Source: Neobacillus sp. CF12 (GTDB lineage Bacteria > Bacillota > Bacilli > Bacillales > Cytobacillaceae). From it: 64,000 nt of DNA. Each line of letters starts with the position of its first letter. The stretch's first letter is position 1. Shown piece by piece: positions 53,382-62,281 of this stretch. Position numbers and translations under genes: made by a program. Where the stretch lies: contig NZ_JAUCEU010000007.1 in the NCBI RefSeq assembly GCF_030348765.1, forward strand, positions 2,680,001-2,744,000. Reading direction: 5' to 3'. A model generated the notes under the pieces. The model saw nothing but the letters and a program-made list of their open reading frames with translations, ran no database searches and was not told the DNA's origin.

Positions 53382-54110
53382 TTAAACACTTTTCATAATG
53401 CCGTTCGTCAACAAATCTATATTAGCAGGCAAATTTGTTTTTAATAGAATATCCAGTTCATCTAAACGAGTGGTATTATACGATGAACCTGATAGCAGTA
53501 GATTATCCATATAAGCAGGATGGCACATGATTTCAACAGTCTTCTCATCCAAGTCTTTTTCAGAGAGCTTATCAAAATAATCTGCAGTTGCAGTGGGTCC
53601 ATAGAAATCAAATAGACATATGTCTGAATAACCCTCAACTCCTTCGATGCTATTCAAACCATTCAACCTCACTGGAAGATTAAACTTTTTTGCTAGCTTT
53701 TGAACAACAGGCAAGAACTCCTCAATCGTGTGAACATGATGATGGCTATCAAAGTGATTCGGTTTTAAACCTGAGCGGATGAAACTCTCAATTTGTGCAG
53801 TCCATTCCTTTTCAAGTTCAGAAAGACAAATATCCTTGCTATTTAATGCTGCTAACGTTTTAAAGTTTCCATTTTCATCTATTAAGGAAGGAACATCCTG
53901 TAGCAAGGGCTTTCCACAAGTCAGAACAAGATGAATCCCCACCTGTAAGGATGGATGCTTTTTGGCCAATTCAATTGCATGTTCCGTTCCCTCCATATTC
54001 ATCATCATCGTAGTTGAATTGACAATCCCGAACAAGTGGCTGTCAATAATGCCGTAGTTTACCCCACGGCTGTAACCAAAATCGTCTGCGTTTATTATTA
54101 ATTTAATCAT
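53382..54110 (-). CDS. chbG: ChbG/YdjC-type carbohydrate deacetylase
   Basis: A 242-residue YdjC-family deacetylase. Metal ligands are visible in LIINADDFGYSRGVN (Asp) and FDSHHHVHTI (His), with MCHPAYMDN near the C-terminus. ChbG removes an acetyl group from chitooligosaccharide phosphates, a step needed before ChbF acts on them. It is the last gene behind a PTS-GH4 operon in the same order as E. coli chbBCAFG. ATG at 54110 behind GGAGG. Confidence 0.87.
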   Translation of the reverse strand: MIKLIINADDFGYSRGVNYGIIDSHLFGIVNSTTMMMNMEGTEHAIELAKKHPSLQVGIHLVLTCGKPLLQDVPSLIDENGNFKTLAALNSKDICLSELEKEWTAQIESFIRSGLKPNHFDSHHHVHTIEEFLPVVQKLAKKFNLPVRLNGLNSIEGVEGYSDICLFDFYGPTATADYFDKLSEKDLDEKTVEIMCHPAYMDNLLLSGSSYNTTRLDELDILLKTNLPANIDLLTNGIMKSV

Positions 54111-54169
54111 CCAAAGTGCCTCCATAGACTTAAAGGCAGCTAATTCGCATAGCTACCTTTTGAATTCTA

Positions 54170-55495
54170 TTAATATTTTAAAAATTGGGGTAGATAATCT
54201 TTGTGTGCTTCAAGCATTTCATCAAGAATTTGCTTGGCAATTTTGTCTGATCCTACTAATGGATTAATCGTCATTGCTAACAGTGCTGTATTATAGTCAC
54301 CAGTAATCGCAGCTTCAATCGTCACACGTTCAAATGACTTAATAGTTTGGATTAAGCCTCTGATTGGAATTGGAAGTTCTCCCACCGCTATTGGCTTTGG
54401 TCCATCCTTCGTAATAATACAGCTAACCTCAACTGCTGAATCATGCGGAATCCCAACGATGGCCCCATTGTTCATTGTGTTGACAGGCTGTATGTCTCGC
54501 TTATCAGTATAAATGGAATGGATGAGACGGCATGCTGCATCACTATAGTATGCTCCACCGCGTTTTTCGAGCTGAGGTGGCTTAATGTCAAGATTAGGGT
54601 CTTTATATAATTCGAATAATTCGTTTTCTAGATTTTTTACGACCTCAGCCCTCGTCCCGCCACTTTCTGCAGCCATTAACTCCTCTTCAACCATCTCTCT
54701 CGTTTTATAATAGTAGTTATGATATGGACAAGGGAATAGGTTTAAAGCTTTTAAGAATCCAGGCTCCCAGCCCATCGCATGAATATTCTTCATGGTTACT
54801 GTATTTTCTGGGTTGGAAAGTAAATCTATCAGTTTGTTCTTTACACTAATTCCGTCCACATATACATCTAGTCCATAAACCATATGGTTAAGTCCTGCAA
54901 AATCAATTCTTACTCGTTCATGTTCTACATTTAATAACTGAGCTGCACCCATTTCCATTCCGATTGGCACGTTACACAGCCCAACTACTTTTTTAATATT
55001 ACTGTAGCGCAGAACAGCTTCTGTCACCATACCCGCAGGATTCGTGAAGTTTATCAGCCAAGCATCAGGGCAAAGCTCTTCCATTTCCTTGCAGATATCG
55101 AGGATAACCGGAATTGTCCTAAATGCTTTAAACAATCCGCCTGGACCGTTTGTTTCTTGCCCAAGGACACCATACTTCAAAGGGATTCTTTCGTCCTTTG
55201 CTCGTGCATCCAGTAATCCTACCCGGAATTGTGTTGTCACGAAGTCTGCATTTTTCAGTGCCTTTCTACGGTCCAATGTCAAATGAACCTCTATTGGAAG
55301 CCCAGCTTTTTCAACCATTCTTTTTGCAAGATTCCCGACAATCTCTAATTTTTCTTTTCCTTCTTCAACATCAACAAGCCAAATCTCACGAACAGGTAAT
55401 TCAGCATGACGTTTTATAAAACCTTCTATTAATTCAGGTGTATAGCTTGAACCGCCACCAATCGTAGCGATTTTAATGCCTTTTGTTTCAGTCAT
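54170..55495 (-). CDS. GH4 6-phospho-beta-glucosidase (ChbF/LicH-like)
   Basis: A 441-residue NAD+- and Mn2+-dependent family-4 glycosidase. N-terminal dinucleotide fold IATIGGGSSYTPELI, LLDARAKDERIPLKYG, TNPAGMVTEAV and the metal-binding LCNVPIGM plus GLNHMVYGLDV. It hydrolyses phosphorylated disaccharides brought in by the adjacent PTS. With chbG beside it, chitobiose phosphate is more likely than plain cellobiose phosphate; both are possible. Confidence 0.92.
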   Translation of the reverse strand: MTETKGIKIATIGGGSSYTPELIEGFIKRHAELPVREIWLVDVEEGKEKLEIVGNLAKRMVEKAGLPIEVHLTLDRRKALKNADFVTTQFRVGLLDARAKDERIPLKYGVLGQETNGPGGLFKAFRTIPVILDICKEMEELCPDAWLINFTNPAGMVTEAVLRYSNIKKVVGLCNVPIGMEMGAAQLLNVEHERVRIDFAGLNHMVYGLDVYVDGISVKNKLIDLLSNPENTVTMKNIHAMGWEPGFLKALNLFPCPYHNYYYKTREMVEEELMAAESGGTRAEVVKNLENELFELYKDPNLDIKPPQLEKRGGAYYSDAACRLIHSIYTDKRDIQPVNTMNNGAIVGIPHDSAVEVSCIITKDGPKPIAVGELPIPIRGLIQTIKSFERVTIEAAITGDYNTALLAMTINPLVGSDKIAKQILDEMLEAHKDYLPQFLKY

Positions 55496-55509
55496 TTTGA
55501 TGACCCCTT

Positions 55510-55824
55510 CTATGATAGCTTTTTGTATAACTCAATAAATTCTGTTGCCATGTCCTTTACAGTTAAAGCATTCATTAAATGATCTTGTGCATGAATTAGA
55601 AGTATTGGAATATCATGGGCCTCTCCACTTGCTTCCCCTTGAATCAATTCAGTCTGAAAGCGGTGGGCCTTGTTGAACTCCATCTCTGCTTCGCAAATTT
55701 TTTCTCTCGCACCGTCAATGTTTCCATTCTTAGCTTCGTAGATTGCTTCCATTGATAGACTTCTCGCATTGCCACTATGCAAAATCAGTTGAAAGGAAAT
55801 TTCATAAATCTCTTCTTTATTCAT
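55510..55824 (-). CDS. PTS lactose/cellobiose-family IIA
   Basis: A 104-residue three-helix IIA protein. The phosphorylated His is in ILLIHAQDHLMNALT at about residue 78, and the conserved Asp follows (HAQDH). It relays phosphate from HPr to IIB. Third gene of the PTS operon, spaced 14-23 bases from its neighbours. Confidence 0.93.
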   Translation of the reverse strand: MNKEEIYEISFQLILHSGNARSLSMEAIYEAKNGNIDGAREKICEAEMEFNKAHRFQTELIQGEASGEAHDIPILLIHAQDHLMNALTVKDMATEFIELYKKLS

Positions 55825-55847
55825 ACCACATTCTCCTATTAGCTTAG

Positions 55848-57167
55848 TTATGCTGCCGTATTTTGTTGGTCTTTTAACTTCTTGTCTTCCATCTTACCTT
55901 GAATGTAAACAAATGGTAGATAAATAACAATTGAGATTGCGAGATTGATAAGTGCTAGAACTGCACCAGAAATATGTCCGCCTGTTGCTAAATATCCCCC
56001 TATACCGACTGGTGTAACCCATGGCATACTTGCTGTTACCACTGGATATACGAATCCCCAGTCAATGGCTAAATAAGCAACAACGGTCATGACAACTGGA
56101 GCCGCAACAAAAGGGATTAACCAAATTGGATTCAATACGATCGGCATGCCAAAGAGTAAAGGTTCATTGATTTGAAATACCCCTGGAGGTCCTCCCAAAG
56201 CAATCATTTGCTTGTGGCGTTTGCGTCCTGCTAAAATCATTGCGATTAAGAGACCCAGTGTCGCTCCAGAACCGCCAAGGTACACAAACGCATCAAGGAA
56301 TGGGCCAGCTAGAATTGCGTATTTATCTAGTTCCGCTACACCTTGGGCATAGAGGTCCGTATTTTTTGTTCCTAACGAAGTGAACAATGGAGTTGTAACT
56401 CCTCCAAGAATATTCGGACCATGTAAGCCGACAGCCCAGAATCCATGAACCAAGAAAACAATTAGAATTGCAAATGGAAGCGAATCAGCAGCATTTGTCA
56501 ATGGTGCTACTAATGTCGTGGCTAACCAGTCGTTCAAATATTGACCATCTGTTATCTTGCGGAATAACAAACCAAAAATCCCAAAACTCAAAATTGTCAG
56601 CATGCCAGGCACTAATTTTGCAAACGCACCTGAAACAGCAGGTGGAACACCATCTGGCAGCTTAATAATAAAGGACTTAACTTTTGATAGTCGTAAAAAC
56701 AATTCAGTTGCAACAAGTGAAACAAGGATACCCGTAAACAATGCAGTAGCATTAAAATATCCCCAGCTGACAAATCCCCAAGCACCTTCAGTTTCAGGCA
56801 CCTTTCCAATTTGTGGAATCAACAAAAAGAAGGATGCAGCCGCTACCAGCATTGCTTCAAAACCATCATCTCCATATGATTTTGCTAGTTTGTGAGCAAT
56901 TCCAAAAACTGCAAAGACTGTCATAAAAGCAAAGGTTCCCCACCATATGTCTCCGCCAAGTGTTGTCCATGATTTACCAAAAATGCTTTCCATCAAACGG
57001 CCATATGGTTTTATTATCGAACCAAGGTTATTAAGTAAAACAGCTAACGAGCCGATCATCGTAATGGCAATCATTCCGATTAAAGCATCGCGGATAGCTA
57101 ATAAATGCCTGTTATTACCGAATTTCACAGCATAAGGCATTATATATTTTTCAATAAAATTCATCAT
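55848..57167 (-). CDS. PTS cellobiose/chitobiose-family IIC permease
   Basis: A 439-residue membrane transporter with about ten transmembrane helices. PPAVSGAFAKLVPG, HGFWAVGLHGPNILGG and INEPLLFGMPIVLNPIWLIPF are hallmarks of the Lac/Cel IIC family, the last including the Glu of the sugar site. It brings in the disaccharide as a phosphate ester. A ribosome site follows the IIB gene directly. Confidence 0.94.
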   Translation of the reverse strand: MMNFIEKYIMPYAVKFGNNRHLLAIRDALIGMIAITMIGSLAVLLNNLGSIIKPYGRLMESIFGKSWTTLGGDIWWGTFAFMTVFAVFGIAHKLAKSYGDDGFEAMLVAAASFFLLIPQIGKVPETEGAWGFVSWGYFNATALFTGILVSLVATELFLRLSKVKSFIIKLPDGVPPAVSGAFAKLVPGMLTILSFGIFGLLFRKITDGQYLNDWLATTLVAPLTNAADSLPFAILIVFLVHGFWAVGLHGPNILGGVTTPLFTSLGTKNTDLYAQGVAELDKYAILAGPFLDAFVYLGGSGATLGLLIAMILAGRKRHKQMIALGGPPGVFQINEPLLFGMPIVLNPIWLIPFVAAPVVMTVVAYLAIDWGFVYPVVTASMPWVTPVGIGGYLATGGHISGAVLALINLAISIVIYLPFVYIQGKMEDKKLKDQQNTAA

Positions 57168-57171
57168 GAAG

Positions 57172-57477
57172 CTATTCCCCCTTAATTAATAATATAGCTT
57201 GTTTTAGTACCTCTTCACCGTTACAAAGACCATAGTGCATTGGATTGATGGATTCGATTGGAATTTTTCCGCCCACATCTTGCTTCATTTGATTTAGCAT
57301 GAAACGAACCTGAGGTCCAAGCAGTAGAACATCAGCATTGTCAATATGGTTTTTAACTTCCCCACTGCCAACTGCCCAGATTTTGCATTCAATTCCTTGC
57401 GTCTGTGCACTCTTTTCCATCTTTGTAACCAATAAGCTTGTAGACATTCCAGCTGAACAACATAATAAAATATTCAT
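57172..57477 (-). CDS. PTS lactose/cellobiose-family IIB
   Basis: A 101-residue IIB protein; the phosphorylated Cys lies in [17 protein letters not shown] (C7 or C8; the C-x-x-G-M-S-T-S loop makes C7 the likely one). First gene of the operon. Start at ATG 57477, the first with family homology, behind GGGGGTC; 18 upstream codons lie across the cre-like site and are rejected. Confidence 0.93.
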   Translation of the reverse strand: MNILLCCSAGMSTSLLVTKMEKSAQTQGIECKIWAVGSGEVKNHIDNADVLLLGPQVRFMLNQMKQDVGGKIPIESINPMHYGLCNGEEVLKQAILLIKGE

Positions 57478-57497
57478 TGTATGACCCCCATTTTTAT

Positions 57498-57511
57498 AGC
57501 AAACGTTTACA
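57498..57511. promoter_or_regulatory. cre-like site before the PTS operon
   Basis: AGCAAACGTTTACA has 12 of 14 matches to TGWAANCGNTNWCA and ends 21 bases before the IIB start, a place where CcpA would block transcription. Confidence 0.5.
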
Positions 57512-57705
57512 TTATTGTAAAAAAATTTCATTGGTTTAGAAAATGATTGGTAAACCTAGTTCAAAATGATTTAATAATAGTAAATATAAGTACAAACAGC
57601 AAACTTTGAGTAACCTAACCCCACAAAATCCTAAATGTACCTCCTTTATTTATTTTTTACAGAAATCAGTACAACATTTGTATCTTTTGTTGTATCATTA
57701 AGGTA

Positions 57706-57763
57706 ATTGTAATAACAATTTCAGAAATAATCAATACATATTTTTAAATTTGTTATTACAAAT
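57706..57763. promoter_or_regulatory. Paired operators for the GntR-type regulator
   Basis: ATTGTAATAACAAT (57706-57719) and ATTTGTTATTACAAAT (57748-57763) share the core TTGTAATAACAA in opposite orientations, about 42 bp centre to centre (four turns). They lie between the divergent regulator and PTS operon. The remainder of 57512-57705 shows no gene. Confidence 0.6.
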
Positions 57764-57838
57764 TTCGATACCATAATACAACCTTATTCTTTATAGAGAA
57801 ATTCACGCAAAGAAAATCAAGTCGGAGGAGAATATTAC

Positions 57839-58564
57839 ATGCGCAATTTAAATGAAGAAAATGCCCTTCATCTAAAGGTAAAAGACAGCATCTTAGAGCT
57901 AATAAAAAACGGTGAATACCAACCTGACACAAAATTACCAACCGAGGCGGAATTCTGCGAAAAGTTCGGAGTCAGCCGCACTACTGTACGGACTGCTTTA
58001 CAACAATTAAGTTTGGATGGATATGTTTATAGACAGCAAGGAAGGGGTACCTTTGTTTCTGGAAGAAGGGTGAAACAAAGATTGACTTCTACGGTTCAGA
58101 ATTTTTCCGAGCAAATAACTGGCCAGGGGAAAAACCCATCTATAAAGGTTCATAATCTTGAGGTCATCATGGCTGATTCTTTTCTAGAGGATATTTTCGA
58201 TTTGCCAGAGGGAGAGCCAATAAATATGCTTGAAAGGATCCGTTATGTGGATAATGAGCCTATTCAAATAGAAACGGCTTATCTACCCTGGAGAAAGACA
58301 CCAGGCTTAAATAAGGAAGCTTGTGAAAAATCTCTGTATAGACTTTTGGAAGTAGAATATCAAATTAAAATAAAAAGAACTGTCGAGAATCTTGAAATCG
58401 TAGGCGCTCAAGAAGATGTTGCAAAAATATTAAATATTGACGTTGGCTCTCCTTGCTTCTCCCTTGAGACCTATGCATACTCAGATGAGGATATATTGGT
58501 TGAATATTCCAAGACCATTTTCCGGGGCGATTTAGCAAATTTCGTTATTGAGCGGTACTATTAA
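57839..58564 (+). CDS. GntR/HutC-family regulator with UTRA domain
   Basis: A 241-residue repressor: GntR winged helix at about residues 10-75 (YQPDTKLPTEAEFCEKFGVSRTTVRTALQQLS, GRGTFVSG) and a UTRA sensor domain at about 95-235 (LERIRYVDNEPIQIETAYLPW). UTRA proteins usually bind a phosphorylated sugar. Divergent from the PTS operon, which it very likely controls, replacing the AraC-type ChbR of enterobacteria. ATG behind GGAGGAG. Confidence 0.92.
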   Translation: MRNLNEENALHLKVKDSILELIKNGEYQPDTKLPTEAEFCEKFGVSRTTVRTALQQLSLDGYVYRQQGRGTFVSGRRVKQRLTSTVQNFSEQITGQGKNPSIKVHNLEVIMADSFLEDIFDLPEGEPINMLERIRYVDNEPIQIETAYLPWRKTPGLNKEACEKSLYRLLEVEYQIKIKRTVENLEIVGAQEDVAKILNIDVGSPCFSLETYAYSDEDILVEYSKTIFRGDLANFVIERYY

Positions 58565-58724
58565 CAATGGCACAGTTAATGACAGAAGTATAGTTACACA
58601 TATCAGTTGTAAGTAGGTGAAAATTAATACTTTACTAAAAAAAAAGGCTGTTTTCGTATAGATTGTTGCTATGGGGAACAGACTGTATAATAGAATAATT
58701 GATTATACAGGGGGCTACTCAACA

Positions 58725-59735
58725 ATGTGGTTAGATATTTACCGAGACTTTTCAGACCTTTCACCAAAAGAACAATTAAAGCTCTTTACCGCAATTAAGG
58801 AAGACCTATTTCCTGAACCTAAAGCCGACATTTCAAATTTTGTTGGTGAGATTCGTGAAAAACGTTTTTCCGAAGGTTTAGCGTGTGTTCATTGCGGAAG
58901 TATGTCTGTGAAGAGAAATGGTACATATCGGTCTCGACAACGCTACCTGTGTAAAGATTGCGGAAAATCTTTCAATGATATGACAGGCAGCCCATTAGCG
59001 GGCACTAAATACCCACATAAATGGCTTAAATACTATGAATTAATGGTCGAAGGTTACACATTACCTAAAATAGCTAAAGAGCTGGAGATACACATTTCAA
59101 CAGCTTTTTACTGGAGACATAAAATCTTATATGCTATTCGTTCTCTTGGTCATCAAACATTAAAAGGCATAATTGAAAGTGATGAAACTTTCTTCTTAGA
59201 AAGTGAAAAGGGCAAGAAAAATATTGCTCATAGAAAGCCACGAAAAAGTGGCGGAGTGGCGAAAAAACGCGGCATTTCCAAGGAGCAAATTTGTGTAGTA
59301 GTTGCACACGATAGAAACGGTCAAATTCTCTCCCAGATGGCAGGAAAAGGACGAGTTACAGCCATTGAGTTAGATAAGGTGTTAGGAAGTCATATCGACA
59401 CCTCTGCTTTGTTATGCACAGATACGGCAACTAACTACAAAAAGTTTGCCCAAATGAAAGGTCTTCAGCACGAACCAATCAATGTGAGTAAAAAAGTCTA
59501 TGTTAGAAAAGGTATTTATCATATCCAGCACGTTAATGGCTACCACAAGCGTCTCAAAGATTGGATGGACCGCTTTCAAGGGGTAGCTACAAAATATCTT
59601 GATAATTACCTTTTCTGGCACCAATACCTTGAGTTGAATAAAAAGTTACCTTTTCAAGAACGAATCAAGGATATGTTTCTTGGCTCGTGTCAACGTGTAA
59701 ACTTTACAACTGTTGAATTATTTCGAAGTGCTTAA
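58725..59735 (+). CDS. IS1595-family transposase
   Basis: A 336-residue (or 354 if started at 58671) transposase. Zinc ribbon CVHCG...CKDCGKSF near the N-terminus, helix-turn-helix around LPKIAKELEIHISTAFYWRHK, then the DDE-like core: Asp in IIESDETFF, Asp in LCTDTATNY and HIQHVNGYHKRLKDWM supplying Asn where IS1595 subgroups have N/E/H. The ATG at 58725 follows AGGGGG; the earlier ATG abuts the inverted repeat and lacks a ribosome site. Full length, no stops. Confidence 0.9.
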   Translation: MWLDIYRDFSDLSPKEQLKLFTAIKEDLFPEPKADISNFVGEIREKRFSEGLACVHCGSMSVKRNGTYRSRQRYLCKDCGKSFNDMTGSPLAGTKYPHKWLKYYELMVEGYTLPKIAKELEIHISTAFYWRHKILYAIRSLGHQTLKGIIESDETFFLESEKGKKNIAHRKPRKSGGVAKKRGISKEQICVVVAHDRNGQILSQMAGKGRVTAIELDKVLGSHIDTSALLCTDTATNYKKFAQMKGLQHEPINVSKKVYVRKGIYHIQHVNGYHKRLKDWMDRFQGVATKYLDNYLFWHQYLELNKKLPFQERIKDMFLGSCQRVNFTTVELFRSA

Positions 59736-59770
59736 TAATTATCTTTAACTCATAAGAAAGTGGTGAAAAT

Positions 59771-60307
59771 ATGAGACCTGGTTCTTTAACCAAATTGACT
59801 ATATCCAATCCAATTGTTGATAGAGTAAAAGAAACTATTAGCAGCACACACCTTAATGGTGGAATGATTATTGAATGCTTTCAAATAAATAATCCAGAAT
59901 TGTTAAATTACCCTACTATGAATGAAACATTTGAACGTTACTTCACTAGAATCCTGACATCTGACGATATTAGAATATCTATTCCAGAATTAAAAATCGG
60001 TAAACAATTAGACTGCGAAACGGATTTCAAATTTATAAGCTCATTTACTTTAGATGGAGCTATAGCATCGGTAATCTATAATGGCGGTGCCTACAAAGGA
60101 TTTTACGGAACTCCGAGAGAAGCTAAAAACCTAGCACAAGAGTTTTGTGATTTTATATTCGAAGATAGAGTTCTTGATGTTCAAGTCTATCAAACAAATA
60201 CTCCTTGGTGTTCCTGGTTTTTCGATGTTGCTTGGGACGACACCTGGTTAATTTTAGATACTAATTTAAAGAAAATATGGCTTATTTGTATAACGGACAC
60301 CGATTAA
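59771..60307 (+). CDS. Unrecognised passenger protein of the IS1595 element
   Basis: A 178-residue soluble protein I do not recognise. It lies 35 bases after the transposase stop, behind GTGGTGAAAAT, and wholly inside the inverted repeats. Middle part YNGGAYKGFYGTPREAKNLAQEFCDF and the aromatic C-terminus TPWCSWFFDVAWDDTWLILD followed by KKIWLICITDTD are distinctive; there are no membrane segments, no metal motif and no helix-turn-helix. The C-terminal strand pattern (W-x-F-D-x-x-W-D-D-T-W) is faintly reminiscent of immunity or antitoxin-like small folds, but that is only an impression. It must be carried by the element. Confidence 0.75.
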   Translation: MRPGSLTKLTISNPIVDRVKETISSTHLNGGMIIECFQINNPELLNYPTMNETFERYFTRILTSDDIRISIPELKIGKQLDCETDFKFISSFTLDGAIASVIYNGGAYKGFYGTPREAKNLAQEFCDFIFEDRVLDVQVYQTNTPWCSWFFDVAWDDTWLILDTNLKKIWLICITDTD

Positions 60308-60323
60308 AAGTTAGTGTCCGTTA
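60291..60323 (+). terminator. Hairpin at the end of the passenger gene
   Basis: TAACGGACAC (60291-60300) pairs with GTGTCCGTTA (60314-60323), enclosing the stop codon and touching the right inverted repeat. No long T-tract. Confidence 0.6.
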
Positions 60324-60356
60324 GCAACAATATTTACGAAAAGAGCCAAAAAAAAA

Positions 60357-60380
60357 GAAACAGGACAATTGTCCTGTTTC
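60357..60380 (-). terminator. desR terminator, split from its T-tract only by the A-run target
   Basis: A perfect 24-base palindrome centred on CAGGACAATTGTCCTG; the minus strand continues with T9 and then the insertion element. Confidence 0.88.
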
Positions 60381-60400
60381 TTCAATGTCAATATAATAAT

Positions 60401-61000
60401 TTATTTAAACCAGCCTTTTTCTTTGGATTGTTTGATGGCTTCGATTCGGTTTTTGACGTCTAGTTTGTCTAGGATGGTTGAGATGTAGTTACGGACGGTG
60501 CCTGTTTTGATGCTGAGTTGTTCGGCGATTTCTTGTGTGTTTTTGCCATCGGCGACGAGCTCGAGTACTTCCTTTTCACGATCTGTAAGTGGATTTTCTT
60601 CGGAGTAGACATCATCCATTAGTTCAGGAGCATAAATCCGTTTTCCTTCCATGACACGACGGATGGAACTTGCCAACTCTTCACTTGGACTGTCCTTTAG
60701 CAAATAGCCACGAACTCCTGCTTTTAAAGCGCGTTGAAAATAACCAGTTCGTGCAAAGGTAGTTAGGATGATTACTTTGCAGTCTAGACCTTTTAGCTCT
60801 TCTGCCGCTTCAAGTCCTGTTTTACCAGGCATTTCAATATCCATTATGCAAATATCAGGCTGATGCTTTCTTACTAAAGCTACTGCTTCTTCCCCGTTTG
60901 AAGCCTTCCCAACCACTTCCATATCCTCTTCCAAATTAAGAAGTGAACCGAAGGCGCCCAACAGCATCTGCTGGTCTTCCGCTATTACGATTCTAATCAT
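60401..61000 (-). CDS. desR: Response regulator DesR
   Basis: A 199-residue NarL-type regulator, nearly identical in layout and length to B. subtilis DesR. Phosphoacceptor Asp54 in CIMDIEMPGKTGLEAAEEL; helix-turn-helix NPLTDREKEVLELVADGKNT at about 135-195. Phosphorylated by DesK in the cold, it activates the desaturase gene. Starts behind AGGAGG, four bases after desK ends. Confidence 0.94.
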   Translation of the reverse strand: MIRIVIAEDQQMLLGAFGSLLNLEEDMEVVGKASNGEEAVALVRKHQPDICIMDIEMPGKTGLEAAEELKGLDCKVIILTTFARTGYFQRALKAGVRGYLLKDSPSEELASSIRRVMEGKRIYAPELMDDVYSEENPLTDREKEVLELVADGKNTQEIAEQLSIKTGTVRNYISTILDKLDVKNRIEAIKQSKEKGWFK

Positions 61001-61003
61001 GTG

Positions 61004-62137
61004 TTACGCCTCCTCTTTAAATGACGGCTTTACATCATTGGGCACTCTGATTACTAAAGTTGTTCCTTCTTTTGTTAGAAGTTCTATGCTGCCATTAATA
61101 AACTCAAGGCGTTCCTTCATTCCTAAAAGTCCGCTTCCTTTCACATCACTATCCCCATCACTTTTAAATACGCCATTATCATGGATGGTCATCACAATTT
61201 CCTTCCATGATTGCTCAATGGAAATGGAGCAGGAACTGGCGCCACTATGCTTGACTACATTATTTACTGCCTCTTTTAAACACATGCTGAGAATGTTTTC
61301 TGTTAATAAGGGAACATTTTTCAATGAAAAATCTTGGTTTCCTTCAAAGTTGATTTCAGCCGCCTTCAAGATTTGTTTTACACGTACGATCTCATCCTTT
61401 AACCGGATTCCCCGCATAGAAGACACCATTTTTCTCACTTCACTTAACGCTGTTCTTGCCGTTTGCTGCACATCTTTTAACTCATTACGTGCCTGCTCTG
61501 GATCTTTGGTAATTAATCGCCTTGCTAAATCACTTTTTAAGCCAATGAGTGATAGCTTTTGACCTAAAGTGTCATGCAGGTCACGAGCGATCCGCTGACG
61601 CTCTTCTAACTTAACAAGCTCTGAAATTCGTTTATTTGCATCCTCAAGTTTTTCTTCAAGCTGCCCCATTTCCTTCTTGTTATGAATATTAAATGGCAGC
61701 AAAATGACACTTATCCAAATGATGATGACAAATGGCAACTGCTTTAGAAAAAGTTCATCCTGCTGTACAATGCTGAAGTTAATGGAAGCAGATGTACTAA
61801 TTAAATGAATAAAATATAAGGTTAAAAATGTAATTCGATCCTTAATATTACCGATAAAATAAGAAAGAAAAAAAGCAAAATAAACATAGCTAAAAAGGCT
61901 GGTTGAAGTAATTGAGATACCTATTAAGATAAAGGTCCAGAGATAAACGGGCCACCCTTTCGAAATAAATGCAATTCGATAGAAAATAAAAAAGAGAATG
62001 GTAAGGATGATCCCAACGATGATTTTAATAGGCGAGGATGTTTGAAATATAAAATAAAATGGCAGTATGCAAAGAATGGTCCAAATATAAGGTGATATAC
62101 CGCTATTTTTCTGGAAAGTCATATACCTCTTTATCAT
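61004..62137 (-). CDS. desK: Membrane-fluidity sensor histidine kinase DesK
   Basis: A 377-residue HPK7-type kinase. Four or five transmembrane helices fill about residues 17-150; a short coiled coil (EEKLEDANKRISELVKLEER) leads to the phosphoacceptor H188 in RIARDLHDTLGQKLSLIGLKS, the same position as B. subtilis DesK. The HATPase domain has N-box EAVNNVVKHSG and G-box GSGLLGMKERL. It senses membrane thickness and order. Operon with desR. Confidence 0.94.
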   Translation of the reverse strand: MIKRYMTFQKNSGISPYIWTILCILPFYFIFQTSSPIKIIVGIILTILFFIFYRIAFISKGWPVYLWTFILIGISITSTSLFSYVYFAFFLSYFIGNIKDRITFLTLYFIHLISTSASINFSIVQQDELFLKQLPFVIIIWISVILLPFNIHNKKEMGQLEEKLEDANKRISELVKLEERQRIARDLHDTLGQKLSLIGLKSDLARRLITKDPEQARNELKDVQQTARTALSEVRKMVSSMRGIRLKDEIVRVKQILKAAEINFEGNQDFSLKNVPLLTENILSMCLKEAVNNVVKHSGASSCSISIEQSWKEIVMTIHDNGVFKSDGDSDVKGSGLLGMKERLEFINGSIELLTKEGTTLVIRVPNDVKPSFKEEA

Positions 62138-62252
62138 AGTAGAACCTCATTTTTCACTTAAAATAGTTTTTCACCTTAATCTTACCACAATTACCCACTA
62201 TCTTCATTTACTACTATTTATTCGACTCATACTTTATTTTAGAACAGAAATA

Positions 62253-62279
62253 ACGACAAGCCCAAAAAAGGCTTGTCGT
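62253..62279 (-). terminator. des terminator
   Basis: ACGACAAGCC (62253-62262) pairs with GGCTTGTCGT (62270-62279), loop of seven. It separates the inducible des transcript from desKR. Confidence 0.8.
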
Positions 62280-62281
62280 GT

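Larger units (their letters stand above)
58646..60347 (+). mobile_element. IS1595-family element with passenger gene
   Basis: 1702 bp bounded by imperfect 25-bp inverted repeats (58646-58670 and 60323-60347; outer GGCT-G/C-TTTTCGTA and inner ATTGTTGCT identical). A run of eight or nine A flanks each side, compatible with the 8-bp duplication of this family. It holds a transposase gene and a second gene, with a hairpin before the right end. Both genes and both ends look intact, so it may still be mobile. Confidence 0.9.
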
